A DNA stretch of 64,000 bases, from positions 5,540,029 to 5,604,028 of the forward strand of contig NZ_CP007440.1 of assembly GCF_001579845.1 (NCBI RefSeq). The letters run 5' to 3'. Below are positions 44,163 through 53,421 of the stretch, one piece after another; position 1 is the first letter of the stretch, and the number at the start of each line of letters is the position of its first letter. The position numbers were made by a program, and so were the translations under genes. The stretch is from Rhodoplanes sp. Z2-YC6860 (GTDB lineage: Bacteria > Pseudomonadota > Alphaproteobacteria > Rhizobiales > Xanthobacteraceae). The notes below the pieces were generated by a model, which saw only the letters and a list, made by a program, of their open reading frames with translations, was not told where the DNA came from and made no database searches.

Positions 44163-45140
44163 ATGCGCTCCCTCCATGGAATTCTGTCGCTTGGTCTCGC
44201 CGCCATCTCTGCAGTGATCGGAGTTTCGAGCGCTGCCAACGCCCAGACAACGCTCAAAGCGGTCGCGTTCATTCCGAAAAACGATCCCGTGCTCGCCATG
44301 GCGAACACCTGGGTCAGCGACGTCAACAGCAAGCTCTCCGGCAAGGTGCGCATCAACTTCGTCGGCGGCCCTGAGGTGATCACGCGTTTCCAGCAGCCCG
44401 AGGCGCTGCGAACCGGTGTGGTCGATATCATTTTCGTGCCGAGCGGCGACTATCAGGACCAGGTCCCGACTTCGCCGGCGTTCGTGCTCTCGAAGATCAG
44501 CCCGAGCGAGGAGCGTAAAAGCGGCTTCTACGATTTCATGGTCGAAGAACACGCCAAGCGGATGAACACCCGCTATCTCGGCCGCGTGCAGGTCTCGCCC
44601 TTCTATCTTTGGACCAAGAAGGAGCCGAAGTCGCTCGCCGATCTCAGCGGCCTGAAGATGCGTTCGGGCGTGCTGTACGATCGCTTGATGCGCGAGTTCG
44701 GCATGGTGCCGGTGACGATCAACGCACCGGAGGTCTACACCGCGCTGCAATCCGGCATCGTCGATGGTTTCGGCTGGCCCGTCACGGGACCGCTGAAGCG
44801 CGGCTGGCTGGAGAGCACCAAATACGTCGTCGACCTGCCATTCTATCCGGCGAGCAACGTCGTCGCGCTGCTCAATCTCGACAAGTGGAAGGCGATGCCG
44901 AAGGAAACCCAGGACGCCCTCACCGCGCTGACCGCGGAGTTCGAAACCCGCATGGTCAAGCACTTCGACGACGAGAACGAAGCGGAGTGGAAGGCCATCG
45001 GCAACAAGGTCACGAAGGTGAAGTTCTCCGACGACGAGAACAAGCGCTATCTGCAGGCGGCCTACGACGTCGAATGGAAGGCGCTGCAGGACCGCGCGCC
45101 CGATGCCGTCGCGAAGCTTCGCTCCATGACCGGCAACTGA
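44163..45140 (+). CDS. dctP: TRAP transporter solute-binding subunit DctP-type
   Basis: A 325-residue exported DctP-family protein. Signal peptide RSLHGILSLGLAAISAVIGV, cleaved after NAQ. The mature part has AVAFIPKNDPVLAMANTWVS, then RYLGRVQVSPFYLWTKKEPK, and LSGLKMRSGVLYDRLMREFG with the ligand-contacting Arg. It is the binding protein of the TRAP system whose membrane subunits follow directly. Sequence suggests a carboxylate ligand; the exact one is unknown. Confidence 0.9.
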   Translation: MRSLHGILSLGLAAISAVIGVSSAANAQTTLKAVAFIPKNDPVLAMANTWVSDVNSKLSGKVRINFVGGPEVITRFQQPEALRTGVVDIIFVPSGDYQDQVPTSPAFVLSKISPSEERKSGFYDFMVEEHAKRMNTRYLGRVQVSPFYLWTKKEPKSLADLSGLKMRSGVLYDRLMREFGMVPVTINAPEVYTALQSGIVDGFGWPVTGPLKRGWLESTKYVVDLPFYPASNVVALLNLDKWKAMPKETQDALTALTAEFETRMVKHFDDENEAEWKAIGNKVTKVKFSDDENKRYLQAAYDVEWKALQDRAPDAVAKLRSMTGN

Positions 45141-45146
45141 CGTCCG

Positions 45147-45722
45147 GTGACCTCCGCATCTGACAGCCAGGTGACCTTGGGCTGGCTGCAGCCCATCGAA
45201 CGCCGGCTTGTGCGCGTCGAGGACTTGCTCGGCGGCCTCGCCATCGCGGCGCTCGCGGCCTGCGGCATTCTGATCTGCATCGACGTGACGCTGCGCTACG
45301 TGTTCAACCGGCCGATCCCGGGCGGCAACGAGATCATCGAATACGCGCTGGTCTACATCACGTTTCTCGGCGCGTCCTGGGCGGTGCCGCGCGGCGCGCA
45401 TATCGATATCGACATCTGCGTTCAGGCGATGTCGAAGTTCTGGCGGCGCGTCTGCGCATTTCTGAGCAACCTGATTTCGCTCGGCGTGGCGCTGGTGCTG
45501 ACCGTGTTCGGCGCCGAGGTGACGTGGATGCAATTCGTCCGCGGCGCATTCAAGCCGACCATGCTCCAGGTTCCGACCTGGATCGTGCTCATCGTCATCC
45601 CGATCGGCAGCGCGGTACTGGCCGTGCGCTTCCTGCGCGAGGTGATCGTCTGCGGCGACGCCATCGTCACGGGACGCGACATCGAGCGCGGCAGCGGCCA
45701 TCCGCCGCCGACAGTGGATTAA
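45147..45722 (+). CDS. dctQ: TRAP transporter small membrane subunit DctQ-type
   Basis: A 191-residue protein with about four membrane helices (GLAIAALAACGILICIDVTL, LVYITFLGASWAVPR, ISLGVALVLTVFGAEVTWM, TWIVLIVIPIGSAVLAVRFL). DVTLRYVFNRPIPGGNEI is the usual DctQ signature. GTG start six bases after the dctP stop. It sits with dctP and dctM in the normal P-Q-M order and links the binding protein to the large subunit. Confidence 0.9.
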   Translation: MTSASDSQVTLGWLQPIERRLVRVEDLLGGLAIAALAACGILICIDVTLRYVFNRPIPGGNEIIEYALVYITFLGASWAVPRGAHIDIDICVQAMSKFWRRVCAFLSNLISLGVALVLTVFGAEVTWMQFVRGAFKPTMLQVPTWIVLIVIPIGSAVLAVRFLREVIVCGDAIVTGRDIERGSGHPPPTVD

Positions 45723-45728
45723 CGCGCC

Positions 45729-47048
45729 ATGGAATGGTGGGTGGCATTTACGATCATCGTCGGCGGGCTTTGCGCGCTGATGGTGATCGGCATGCCGATC
45801 GCATTTGCGTTTCTGGCGATCAACATCCTGGGCGCATGGTTCTTCTGGGGAGGCGTCGCGGGCCTGAACCAGATGGTGCTGGCCGTGATGGATTCGGTCG
45901 CGAACTTTTCCATCATGCCGGTGCCGCTGTTCCTTTTGATGGGTGAAGTGCTGTTCCGTGCCGGCCTTGCGGCGCGGCTGATGGACGTGCTCGACGCCTG
46001 GCTCGGCCGCGTGCCCGGACGGCTGAGCCTGATGGCGGTCGGCGGCGGCACGCTGTTCGCGACGCTGGCGGGCTCCGGTGCCGCAACCACGGCGCTGCTC
46101 GGCCGCATCCTCGTGCCCGACATGGTCAAGCGCGGCTACAAGCAGCCGATGACGCTCGGTCCGGTGATGGGCTCGGGCGGGCTTGCCGTCATGCTGCCGC
46201 CGTCGGCGCTCGGCGTGATCCTCGCCGCCACCGCCGATCTTTCGGTCGGCGAATTCCTCATGGCCATCATCGTGCCGGGCCTGATGATGGCGCTATCCTA
46301 CGTCATCTACGTCGTCGTGCGCTGCATCCTGCAGCCCGATCTCGCGCCGCGCTACGCCACCGGACCGCGCCTGCCGCTCCGGCAGAAGCTCCGCGACACG
46401 GTCGTCTACGTCTTCCCGCTCGCCACTATCATCTTCATTGTCACCGGCCTGATCTTCCTCGGCATCGCAACGCCCACGGAATCCGCGGGCCTCGGCGCAC
46501 TCTCGGCGCTGATCATGGCGCGCCTTTACGGCAAGCTCGACTGGCCGATGCTGCGTGAATGCCTCATGTCGACGCTGCGCACGTCGATCATGATCCTGAT
46601 GATCCTGTCAGGCTCCAGCGCCTTCGCCCAGCTGCTGGCCTTCACCGGCGCGTCGGCGGGCCTGGTCGATCTCGCGACCTCGACCAATCTCAGCCCGGTC
46701 ATGATCGTCATCACCATGCAGCTCGTGCTGCTGGTGCTCGGCACGTTCATGGAATCGCTCGCCATGATCCTTTTGTGCGTGCCGATCTATTTCCCGATCA
46801 TCGAGGCGCTGCACCTGTCGCCGATCTGGTTCGGCGCCATCATGCTGCTCAACATGGAGATGGCCGCGATCTCCCCGCCGTTCGGCTTCGGGCTGTTTGT
46901 GATGAAGGCGGTGGCGCCGCCCGGCACCACAATGATGGACGTCTACCGCGCCACGATCCCGTTTCTGCTGCTCAACTTCGTTGTCATGCTGATTATGATC
47001 TTCTTCCCGTCGACGGTGCTCTGGCTGCCGTCGCTGGCGATCAAGTGA
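45729..47048 (+). CDS. dctM: TRAP transporter large permease subunit DctM-type
   Basis: A 439-residue permease with about 12 hydrophobic segments. Family landmarks: FLLMGEVLFRAGLAARLMDV, GGTLFATLAGSGAATTALLG, GPVMGSGGLAVMLPPSALGV and PTESAGLGALSALIMARLYG. It uses a sodium gradient to move the DctP-bound solute. It starts six bases after dctQ. Cytoplasmic-membrane protein of normal length. Confidence 0.92.
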   Translation: MEWWVAFTIIVGGLCALMVIGMPIAFAFLAINILGAWFFWGGVAGLNQMVLAVMDSVANFSIMPVPLFLLMGEVLFRAGLAARLMDVLDAWLGRVPGRLSLMAVGGGTLFATLAGSGAATTALLGRILVPDMVKRGYKQPMTLGPVMGSGGLAVMLPPSALGVILAATADLSVGEFLMAIIVPGLMMALSYVIYVVVRCILQPDLAPRYATGPRLPLRQKLRDTVVYVFPLATIIFIVTGLIFLGIATPTESAGLGALSALIMARLYGKLDWPMLRECLMSTLRTSIMILMILSGSSAFAQLLAFTGASAGLVDLATSTNLSPVMIVITMQLVLLVLGTFMESLAMILLCVPIYFPIIEALHLSPIWFGAIMLLNMEMAAISPPFGFGLFVMKAVAPPGTTMMDVYRATIPFLLLNFVVMLIMIFFPSTVLWLPSLAIK

Positions 47049-47069
47049 CCGGACCGCGCTTCGCGCAGC

Positions 47070-48191
47070 TCACAGCATCGGATCGGAATGCTTGGCGCGG
47101 ATCGCAAGATAGGGATCCCATGCGCAGGCCGATGCACCGAGCACCGCATCAGCGCCTGTGTCCGCAAACGCCTTGATGCGCTCGACCGAATTGACACCGC
47201 CGACCGCGAGAACGCGCAAACCGAGCTTGTCGCGCCGGATGAGTTCGACGGCATTGCGCACGCAGCTCAGCGCGATGTCGAACACCGCGCCGCCCATCAA
47301 CCCGGCTCGTTCGCGCCTGGCACCGAACGCGGACGCGCCGTTCGCATCGACGATCAGGCGGCTCGGCGAGTTGATCATGACGACGCCGTCGACCACGCCG
47401 GCGAGATGCTGCAACAGCTCCGCCATCCGCTCGCGCTCCTCGATCGGTCCCACCTTGACCAGCAAGGGCAGCGATCCGACGGCGGCGCGTGCTGCCTTGG
47501 CAATGCGGCCTGCCGTTTCGATGTCGCGATACACTTCGCTTTCGCGCTTGCCGACATTCGGACAGGAGAAATTCATCTCCACGGCCTGGGCGCCCAAATC
47601 CTTCGCCTCGCCGGCAAGCGTGCTGAAATCGTCGATGATCTGCTGCTGGGTTGTCTCGGCATCGGCGGTGCCGACGACCGAGACGATCATGACCTGCCCT
47701 GGCCGGAGAAGCGCGCGGCAGCGCCGGATGTCCTGCCGCCAGGTGTCCGGCGGACTTGATGGCATGCCGATCGATCCGGCGGCGGTTTGGGCCACGGCGC
47801 CGGGCGGCACACCGTTGATCGTCGGCCATGGCAACTGAGCGTCGCCGTGGACGGCGGCAGGCGGCTCGTCCAGGTAGATCCAATTGGGCCACGGATGCGC
47901 GAGCCGCGGGCGGCTCCGGATGGTCTTGTAAGTCAGAATGTCGAAGCCGAGCCGGCTGTAGAGCTCGAACCAGCGCTCGTTCATCAGAAGGCTTGCGGCG
48001 ACGCCGATCCGCGAGGCGACGCGATAGCCCAGGAAGTCCTTGGTCGGCGTCTTCGGAACCTCAGGGAAGACTCCCTGGAAACGCGGCCCCTCGGCCGCAT
48101 TCTGCTCCCATGTGCGATCGAGACGGTAGACCGGCGCCGTCAGCGGCGGCGGCACTTGAAGCAAAGGCTGGGTATGCTGCGCGATGTTCAA
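47070..48191 (-). CDS. FMN TIM-barrel dehydrogenase (dihydroorotate/dihydropyrimidine dehydrogenase-like)
   Basis: A 373-residue FMN-binding barrel related to dihydroorotate and dihydropyrimidine dehydrogenases. Marks: AVEMNFSCPNVGKRESEVYR (the active-site SCPN loop), VGSLPLLVKVGPIEERERMA, VVDGVVMINSPSRLIVDANG and the FMN phosphate site LRVLAVGGVNSVERIKAFAD then GADAVLGASACAW. The exact substrate is unclear; no pyr genes are near. It converges on the TRAP cluster and probably belongs to the same catabolic block. Confidence 0.78.
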   Translation of the reverse strand: MNIAQHTQPLLQVPPPLTAPVYRLDRTWEQNAAEGPRFQGVFPEVPKTPTKDFLGYRVASRIGVAASLLMNERWFELYSRLGFDILTYKTIRSRPRLAHPWPNWIYLDEPPAAVHGDAQLPWPTINGVPPGAVAQTAAGSIGMPSSPPDTWRQDIRRCRALLRPGQVMIVSVVGTADAETTQQQIIDDFSTLAGEAKDLGAQAVEMNFSCPNVGKRESEVYRDIETAGRIAKAARAAVGSLPLLVKVGPIEERERMAELLQHLAGVVDGVVMINSPSRLIVDANGASAFGARRERAGLMGGAVFDIALSCVRNAVELIRRDKLGLRVLAVGGVNSVERIKAFADTGADAVLGASACAWDPYLAIRAKHSDPML

Positions 48192-48311
48192 GCGGGAGTC
48201 TCCTCGACACAGCGCGAATTATGACTCCAAACGATTCCGCATGAAAGGTTCAGGATTCGTGGCGCTGCCTCCAGCTATGCGCAACGCCACCCCAACGTCG
48301 TGAGATCCGCG

Positions 48312-51300
48312 CTACCGCGATGAAAGCCGCGCCCGTTGCGATCGCAGGAGCTGACCGATCGAACCCGTCGGTGACGGATCGCTCTTGGCCGGCGCGGCGG
48401 CCGGTGCGGAGGCTTGCGGCAGCGCCCCGCCCTCCGACAATGAACCCTGCATCTCGGGATAACGTGCCTTGAGATCGCGCAGGAAGCCGGTGAGCGTGTC
48501 GCCCGAGGCGACGATTCGCGCCACGTTGCGGAACTCGGGGCTGCTGGCGCCGATCCCGCTGGTGACAAGATCGAACGCCTTGCGGTCGGGGCCGTCAGCC
48601 ATCTTGGCCACGTACTTGTCGCGCAGCCGCGCGACGCCAAGCTTGTCTTCCGCCATCGCGTAGGCCACCGCAGCGCGCAGGATGTCCGGACGCTCGATGT
48701 CGCTCAACGGCTCGAAGCTCTTCCAGCGATCGCCGTAGAGAAGCTCGATATGCTCGGCAGCCTTCTGCCAGTTGCGCGATGCCCAATAGATGTCGGAGCG
48801 CAACCGGAGCGACTCACGGCCTTCGATACCGGCGATCACTTCGAGCGCGAAGTCGTGCCGGCCGCTGTCAGACAGCGCGCGGGCTTCGATCAGCAGGCGC
48901 GGGATGCGGATTTCGTTGGAGAGGTCCGCGGTGCGGGTCGCGCGGAGCACGGCCTGCGCCTTGTCGGATTTGCGGTTCATCAGATAGATCACCGCAAGCC
49001 GCGTTGCGACCTGGGCGCGCGCCGCGCCCTGCAGGCGGTTGTCGACCTGGTATTGCAGAAGGTCCGCCGCCTGATCGAGCAGATCGACCGCGACCAGCCG
49101 CTCGGCGAGCTTTCTGATCATCTCGTCGCCGCGCCGGCCGATCGGCGTGAGTTCGCGGTAGTCGTAGAACAGGCTCAGTGCGTCGATCGCCGGCAGCACA
49201 TCGCCCTTGCCGGCCAGGAACAGGCCGTCGAAGGTCTTGGCCGCCTCGTCCTGGATGGCGCGCGTCAGCTCGGAATTCGGATGCGCCCGGATCGCCACGC
49301 GCATGACCCCGAAGGCATCGCGATAGCGGTTCTCTTCGGTGTAGAGCCGCGCAAGCTTCTGCAGAGCCTGGACCTCGGTCTCGTCGCCGCGCCACGCGGT
49401 GGTCAGGCTTTCGAGTTCGCTGATCAGCTCGTCCTTCTTGATGTCGCCGATCGAGTAGCGCAGCGAAAGCTCGCGGAGCTTGCCCTGCGCCGCCGCCGGC
49501 CGCTGATCCGACGCGGCCGCCGTCTTATAGGCCGAGAGTGCATCGTTGATGCGGCCGACGCCTTCGGCGAGTCGGCCTGTCAGCACCGTCACCTCCGGCT
49601 CGATGTCCGGCGACACACCGATGGTCTGGAAATCATTGAGCCGGTTGGCGGCGCCGGTGAAATCGCCGACCTCGATCGAGGCGCGCAACGCGTCGCGCAA
49701 CGCAATCTGCTGCAACTCGAGCGGCAGCGAGCCGAGCGCCGCCTCGACATAGCGGAACTGTTCGCGCGCCTCGGCCCAGCGTCCCTGGCGCGCTGCGACC
49801 AACGCGCGCCAGAGCTGCGCGTCATTCTGGTTGCCCACCACCGGATCGCCGAGATCCTTCAGTGCAGAATCGAAGCGGCCGAGCATGATGTTGGCGATGG
49901 CCCGCAGCACCAGCGGCGACGGATCGGCGGCGGTCGGGCGCTCATCCGCGATCGTGGTGTCGAGCACGGATTTGGCCTCGGCCCACATCTTCCGTGACAG
50001 ATAGAAGCGCGCGACATCGAGCCGGTGCGCGGTGCGTTGCACGAAAGGCGATTCGGCGGCTTCGCGGATCAGCGCGACCTGCCGCTGGTTGAAGTCGGCC
50101 TTGCGGTTGGTGTTCCACGCGGTGGTGTCGAAGGTCAGCGCGTGTACCGTCTGTTGGATCTTCGGCGGCTCCGCTTCCGACAGCGTCAGCCCCGTGGGCC
50201 GCACCAGCAGCACCTTGTCGACCGACAGCTCGGCCTGCAGATCGTCGGCATAGGGCTGCACCGCGATGCCGTGCGCGGTTGCGAGCGCACGCAGGTCGAC
50301 GAACTCCTGCGTCCGCACCAGGCCGCGCGCGGGTCCCGCGCCGGTGACGACCAGCAGCCGGTCGCCGACTTCGGGATCGTTCAGCCAATGCGCCTTGCGC
50401 GGCTCGTCGAAGGGAATCGAGATGCTGGTGCGAGCAGGCGTCACGACGTTGCGGGCGATCGTGATCGGCTTGACGTTGCTCTGCATGGCGTCGCCGATCG
50501 AAATCGACCAGCCCGCCTCCTCTGCTTCGACGCTGACGAGCCGCGGCCGTTCCAGCCGCAGGCGGACCACCTGGGCGTCATCCTCGCGGTTCACGTCGGC
50601 GCTGCGGATGGTCTGGCTCCGGTCGTTGGTCAATGCGTCCACGTCGATCGGCACCGCGGTGTCGAACACCAGCCAGAGCGTATCGGCACGCTGGAACATC
50701 GCGGCAGCGGTTTTATCCGCGAACGGGAACATCAGCTTCAGGCCGTCGCCCTGGCGGCGCAGTTCGGCGCGTGCGATGCGATTCGTCTGGCGCGATGGAC
50801 GGCTTTGCGGCGCAGCGTCGGGTTTCTCGGCATCGGCTGCAGCCTCGGATTTGTCCGCCGCGGCGGATTGCGGCGTCTGGGGTTCGGGCTTGGCCGTTTC
50901 CTTCGCGGCTTCTTTCGCCACGTCCTTGGCCGGCACCGTCGCGGGCGCCGTCACCGCCGGGCCGATCGCGACGAGCGGCACGGCCGACGGCTTGGCGTTG
51001 ATCGCGGTGACGTCGACGACGTAGTTCGCATCCTCGCGGAAGGTGCGCACGTCGGACGGCTGAGCGAAGGTGAACTTCACGCTCGACTTCGCGCCGTCAT
51101 TGTCGGCATCGACCGCGCTGACAGTCGGCGGCAACGACAGCTTGGCATCCGACAGGTCGAACCGCAGCGGAGCGCCGAACGTCAGCGCAAGATTGTCCCG
51201 CGAGCGTTCCGAACTCACCGGCGTGAGCTCGGGCAGTTCGAAGATGTAGCGCGTGAACGTCGATTGGCTTGCGACGCGGACCCGCACCACCGGCTGCTTG

Positions 51301-51890
51301 CGCTGTTGCTCCAACGCCAGCTTCTGCAGAGCGAGCTTGTCGGCCTCCCTGGCGCGCCGCGCCAGGTCTTCGACGATCTCACGCGGCAGGCCCGGCGGCT
51401 CTCCGGTCCAACTTTCGGGCAGAAGATCGACAAACAAGCGCTCGCCGGCCGTCATGGTCGAGACGCGAAGTTTCTGCGCGAGCGCAAAGCGCAGCGCCTT
51501 GCCGTCGGGATCGCGGCGCGCGGCGCCGAAATACTGCGCGGCACCGCTGGTGACGCGGTCGACCGGCACGGCAACCGGCTGCTTGAACTGCACGATCAAG
51601 ACGCCGCTCGACACCTTGACCTCGGCATCGATCTCGCCGTCGAGACGGATCACCAGCCGGCCGAAGCCGCCGGTGGTGCTCATGGAGAGCTCGCCCTTGA
51701 TCGGCGCTCTCTCGGCTTGGTTTTGAAACTGGGCTCGAGGCTGCGCTTGGGCTTTAGCCGCGCGATCCGACACCGCAGGTGACAGCAGCAGCGCGGCCAC
51801 AAGCGCCATGGCGGTGCGGCGCCGACCGGTGCCGGTGCGGCCAGACCGGCCGAAAGCTTTGACGACGCTTGGACAAATCGACTGACGCAT
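48312..51890 (-). CDS. large TPR/helical repeat protein of the flagellar locus
   Basis: About 1192 residues. It has an N-terminal signal (TAMALVAALLLSPAVSDRAA after an Arg-rich lead), a beta-rich AMIN-like exported region (about 50-250), and then a long Pro/Ala/Lys linker (SAAADKSEAAADAEKPDAAP). The rest is helical TPR-like (ALVAARQGRWAEAREQFRY, LARLYTEENRYRDAFGVMRV). The start at 51890 gives the signal; a longer frame reaches 51911. A CtrA-like box is 54 bases upstream (51944-51958). It sits downstream of motE. In related genomes an unnamed TPR protein occupies this position; a role in motor assembly or cell-envelope support is inference. Confidence 0.75.
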   Translation of the reverse strand: MRQSICPSVVKAFGRSGRTGTGRRRTAMALVAALLLSPAVSDRAAKAQAQPRAQFQNQAERAPIKGELSMSTTGGFGRLVIRLDGEIDAEVKVSSGVLIVQFKQPVAVPVDRVTSGAAQYFGAARRDPDGKALRFALAQKLRVSTMTAGERLFVDLLPESWTGEPPGLPREIVEDLARRAREADKLALQKLALEQQRKQPVVRVRVASQSTFTRYIFELPELTPVSSERSRDNLALTFGAPLRFDLSDAKLSLPPTVSAVDADNDGAKSSVKFTFAQPSDVRTFREDANYVVDVTAINAKPSAVPLVAIGPAVTAPATVPAKDVAKEAAKETAKPEPQTPQSAAADKSEAAADAEKPDAAPQSRPSRQTNRIARAELRRQGDGLKLMFPFADKTAAAMFQRADTLWLVFDTAVPIDVDALTNDRSQTIRSADVNREDDAQVVRLRLERPRLVSVEAEEAGWSISIGDAMQSNVKPITIARNVVTPARTSISIPFDEPRKAHWLNDPEVGDRLLVVTGAGPARGLVRTQEFVDLRALATAHGIAVQPYADDLQAELSVDKVLLVRPTGLTLSEAEPPKIQQTVHALTFDTTAWNTNRKADFNQRQVALIREAAESPFVQRTAHRLDVARFYLSRKMWAEAKSVLDTTIADERPTAADPSPLVLRAIANIMLGRFDSALKDLGDPVVGNQNDAQLWRALVAARQGRWAEAREQFRYVEAALGSLPLELQQIALRDALRASIEVGDFTGAANRLNDFQTIGVSPDIEPEVTVLTGRLAEGVGRINDALSAYKTAAASDQRPAAAQGKLRELSLRYSIGDIKKDELISELESLTTAWRGDETEVQALQKLARLYTEENRYRDAFGVMRVAIRAHPNSELTRAIQDEAAKTFDGLFLAGKGDVLPAIDALSLFYDYRELTPIGRRGDEMIRKLAERLVAVDLLDQAADLLQYQVDNRLQGAARAQVATRLAVIYLMNRKSDKAQAVLRATRTADLSNEIRIPRLLIEARALSDSGRHDFALEVIAGIEGRESLRLRSDIYWASRNWQKAAEHIELLYGDRWKSFEPLSDIERPDILRAAVAYAMAEDKLGVARLRDKYVAKMADGPDRKAFDLVTSGIGASSPEFRNVARIVASGDTLTGFLRDLKARYPEMQGSLSEGGALPQASAPAAAPAKSDPSPTGSIGQLLRSQRARLSSR

Positions 51891-51943
51891 ACAAAAGCCA
51901 CCGGCACGCACTGACTCTACAGTGCGACCCTAGAGCAGAGGCT

Positions 51944-51958
51944 TTAAGGCAGGCTTAA
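51944..51958. promoter_or_regulatory. CtrA-like box 3
   Basis: Exact TTAA-N7-TTAA with spacer ggcaggc, 54 bases upstream of the TPR-protein start on the minus strand. It is in the short gap after motE, so the TPR gene may have its own cell-cycle promoter. Confidence 0.55.
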
Positions 51959-52060
51959 CGCAATATTGAGCATTAACAAACACTTACGAAGGCCTTTCGG
52001 CGGCGAAGCGTCTGCTGTTCTGCTTCGGCGTTTAGCCGGAAGGCTCGCGCGGGCCCGCGC

Positions 52061-52936
52061 TCAGGGCCGGCCGTCGATCTTGGGAAGGTTCGCAGGATTC
52101 AACGTGCGGTCGTTGGGACCGCGTGTCGCCATCTCGACTGTCAGCTTTTCGGCCGACTCCGGCGACATCTGGGCGAGGATTTCAGACATCCGCTGTGGCT
52201 TGATCATCGTCGCGAGTTCGATCAGCACCTTGGGATCGAGGCGGTCAAAAATCTTGGCCGCGTCCTTGGGCTTCATCGTCTCGTATATGGTGACGACGCC
52301 CTTCATCCGCGCGGTCTCTTCCTGCTTGCGCTGACTTTCCGGGCTGCCCTTCTGCTCCTGGGCAGCCGTCTGGGTCTCCATCTTTTTCTCGGCGGCCTTC
52401 ATCAGGGTTTCGCGAAGGTCGAGTTCACGCGCACGGGCGTCGATCTCCTGGCGGCGTTCCTGCAGGCGCTCAAGCAGCGCACGTTCACCGGCCGAAGTCG
52501 GGCGCTGCTGGTCGAGCGGCACCGGCGTGCCGCGCGCCGCGATGCTTTCCGGCGCCTGCGGCACGGGCGGCTCTTCTTTCTTGGGTCCGGGCTTGGCGGC
52601 ATGGGACGAGCCGGTGATATCGCCGTTGCTGAGATTGACGTTCGCTCTCGCGGTGGCGGCGTTGCCGCCATTCGGATAGCCGAGCATGTCCTGAGCCCAC
52701 GACTGCTTGGCCTGGCCCTGCTGCGCCGGCATTTGCAGCGGCTGCGACGACGAACGCCACTCCGCGATCTGCGGGCCCGGCACGGTCGTCACCACGATGC
52801 CGTTGTTGCCGCCGAGCCGTTGCGCAAGCGTGTAGCCGCCGTCGAAGAAGATGCCCATGATCTTGAGCACGAACAGCGACCCGATCGCGAGCAGCACGAT
52901 CGGCAACAGACGGATCTCACGCAGCAACTTGGTCAT
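52061..52936 (-). CDS. motE: MotE-family flagellar motor chaperone
   Basis: A 291-residue protein. One membrane anchor (LREIRLLPIVLLAIGSLFVL), a coiled-coil/linker rich in Gln and Glu (RERLQERRQEIDARARELDL-type helix), then a MgtE-N-like C-terminal domain (VTIYETMKPKDAAKIFDRLD, LIELATMIKPQRMSEILAQM, then SPESAEKLTVEMATRG). This matches MotE, which in rhizobia chaperones MotC for flagellar rotation. It overlaps the upstream DUF6468 gene (ATGA, four bases), so the two are coupled. No motC in the window. Confidence 0.83.
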   Translation of the reverse strand: MTKLLREIRLLPIVLLAIGSLFVLKIMGIFFDGGYTLAQRLGGNNGIVVTTVPGPQIAEWRSSSQPLQMPAQQGQAKQSWAQDMLGYPNGGNAATARANVNLSNGDITGSSHAAKPGPKKEEPPVPQAPESIAARGTPVPLDQQRPTSAGERALLERLQERRQEIDARARELDLRETLMKAAEKKMETQTAAQEQKGSPESQRKQEETARMKGVVTIYETMKPKDAAKIFDRLDPKVLIELATMIKPQRMSEILAQMSPESAEKLTVEMATRGPNDRTLNPANLPKIDGRP

Positions 52937-53421
52937 GCGGCAATGGCCTTGGCTCGCGCCTGCGCCCGCTCGGCCAGCGCCTGGGCAGCCGCGACGATGG
53001 ACATCGGATCGGTGGGAACGGGCTTCTCGTCCGGGTCCCGCGGCTTGTCCAGGTCCTGCGGCTCGCCCTCGGACCCTTCGACACCTAACAGCCAGGGTCT
53101 GGCACCGTCCACCTGCCCCAACCGGAAGAGCACTTCAGCGGCCGCCTCGGTGCCGATCTTGATCTGCTTGCAAAAGCGCTCCGCGTCCTTGAGACGACCG
53201 CTGAGCGATTCATCGGCCTGGCGCACCGTGGCCTTCAGACCGGAAATCGCGCGCTCGGCGTTCTCGATACCGGCGACCAACTCGCCGATGACATTCTTCA
53301 TCGATGACTCATCCGCCTTCAACCGCTTGAGCTGGGAGTTGAGGCGCACGCAATACAGGATTGTGGCCAAAAGCAGCAGCGCCACCATGCTCTCGATCGT
53401 CAATGGCAGAACGTTCATCAC
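52933..53421 (-). CDS. DUF6468 family flagellar-locus protein
   Basis: A 162-residue protein with an N-terminal membrane helix (LPLTIESMVALLLLATILY), a long helical/coiled-coil segment (KNVIGELVAGIENAERAISG, LKATVRQADESLSGRLKDAE) and a Pro/Glu-rich C-terminus. It is the usual partner between fliM and motE in related genomes and has no known biochemistry. Both flanking genes overlap it by four bases (ATGA), so fliM, this gene and motE form one coupled unit. Confidence 0.78.
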   Translation of the reverse strand: MMNVLPLTIESMVALLLLATILYCVRLNSQLKRLKADESSMKNVIGELVAGIENAERAISGLKATVRQADESLSGRLKDAERFCKQIKIGTEAAAEVLFRLGQVDGARPWLLGVEGSEGEPQDLDKPRDPDEKPVPTDPMSIVAAAQALAERAQARAKAIAA

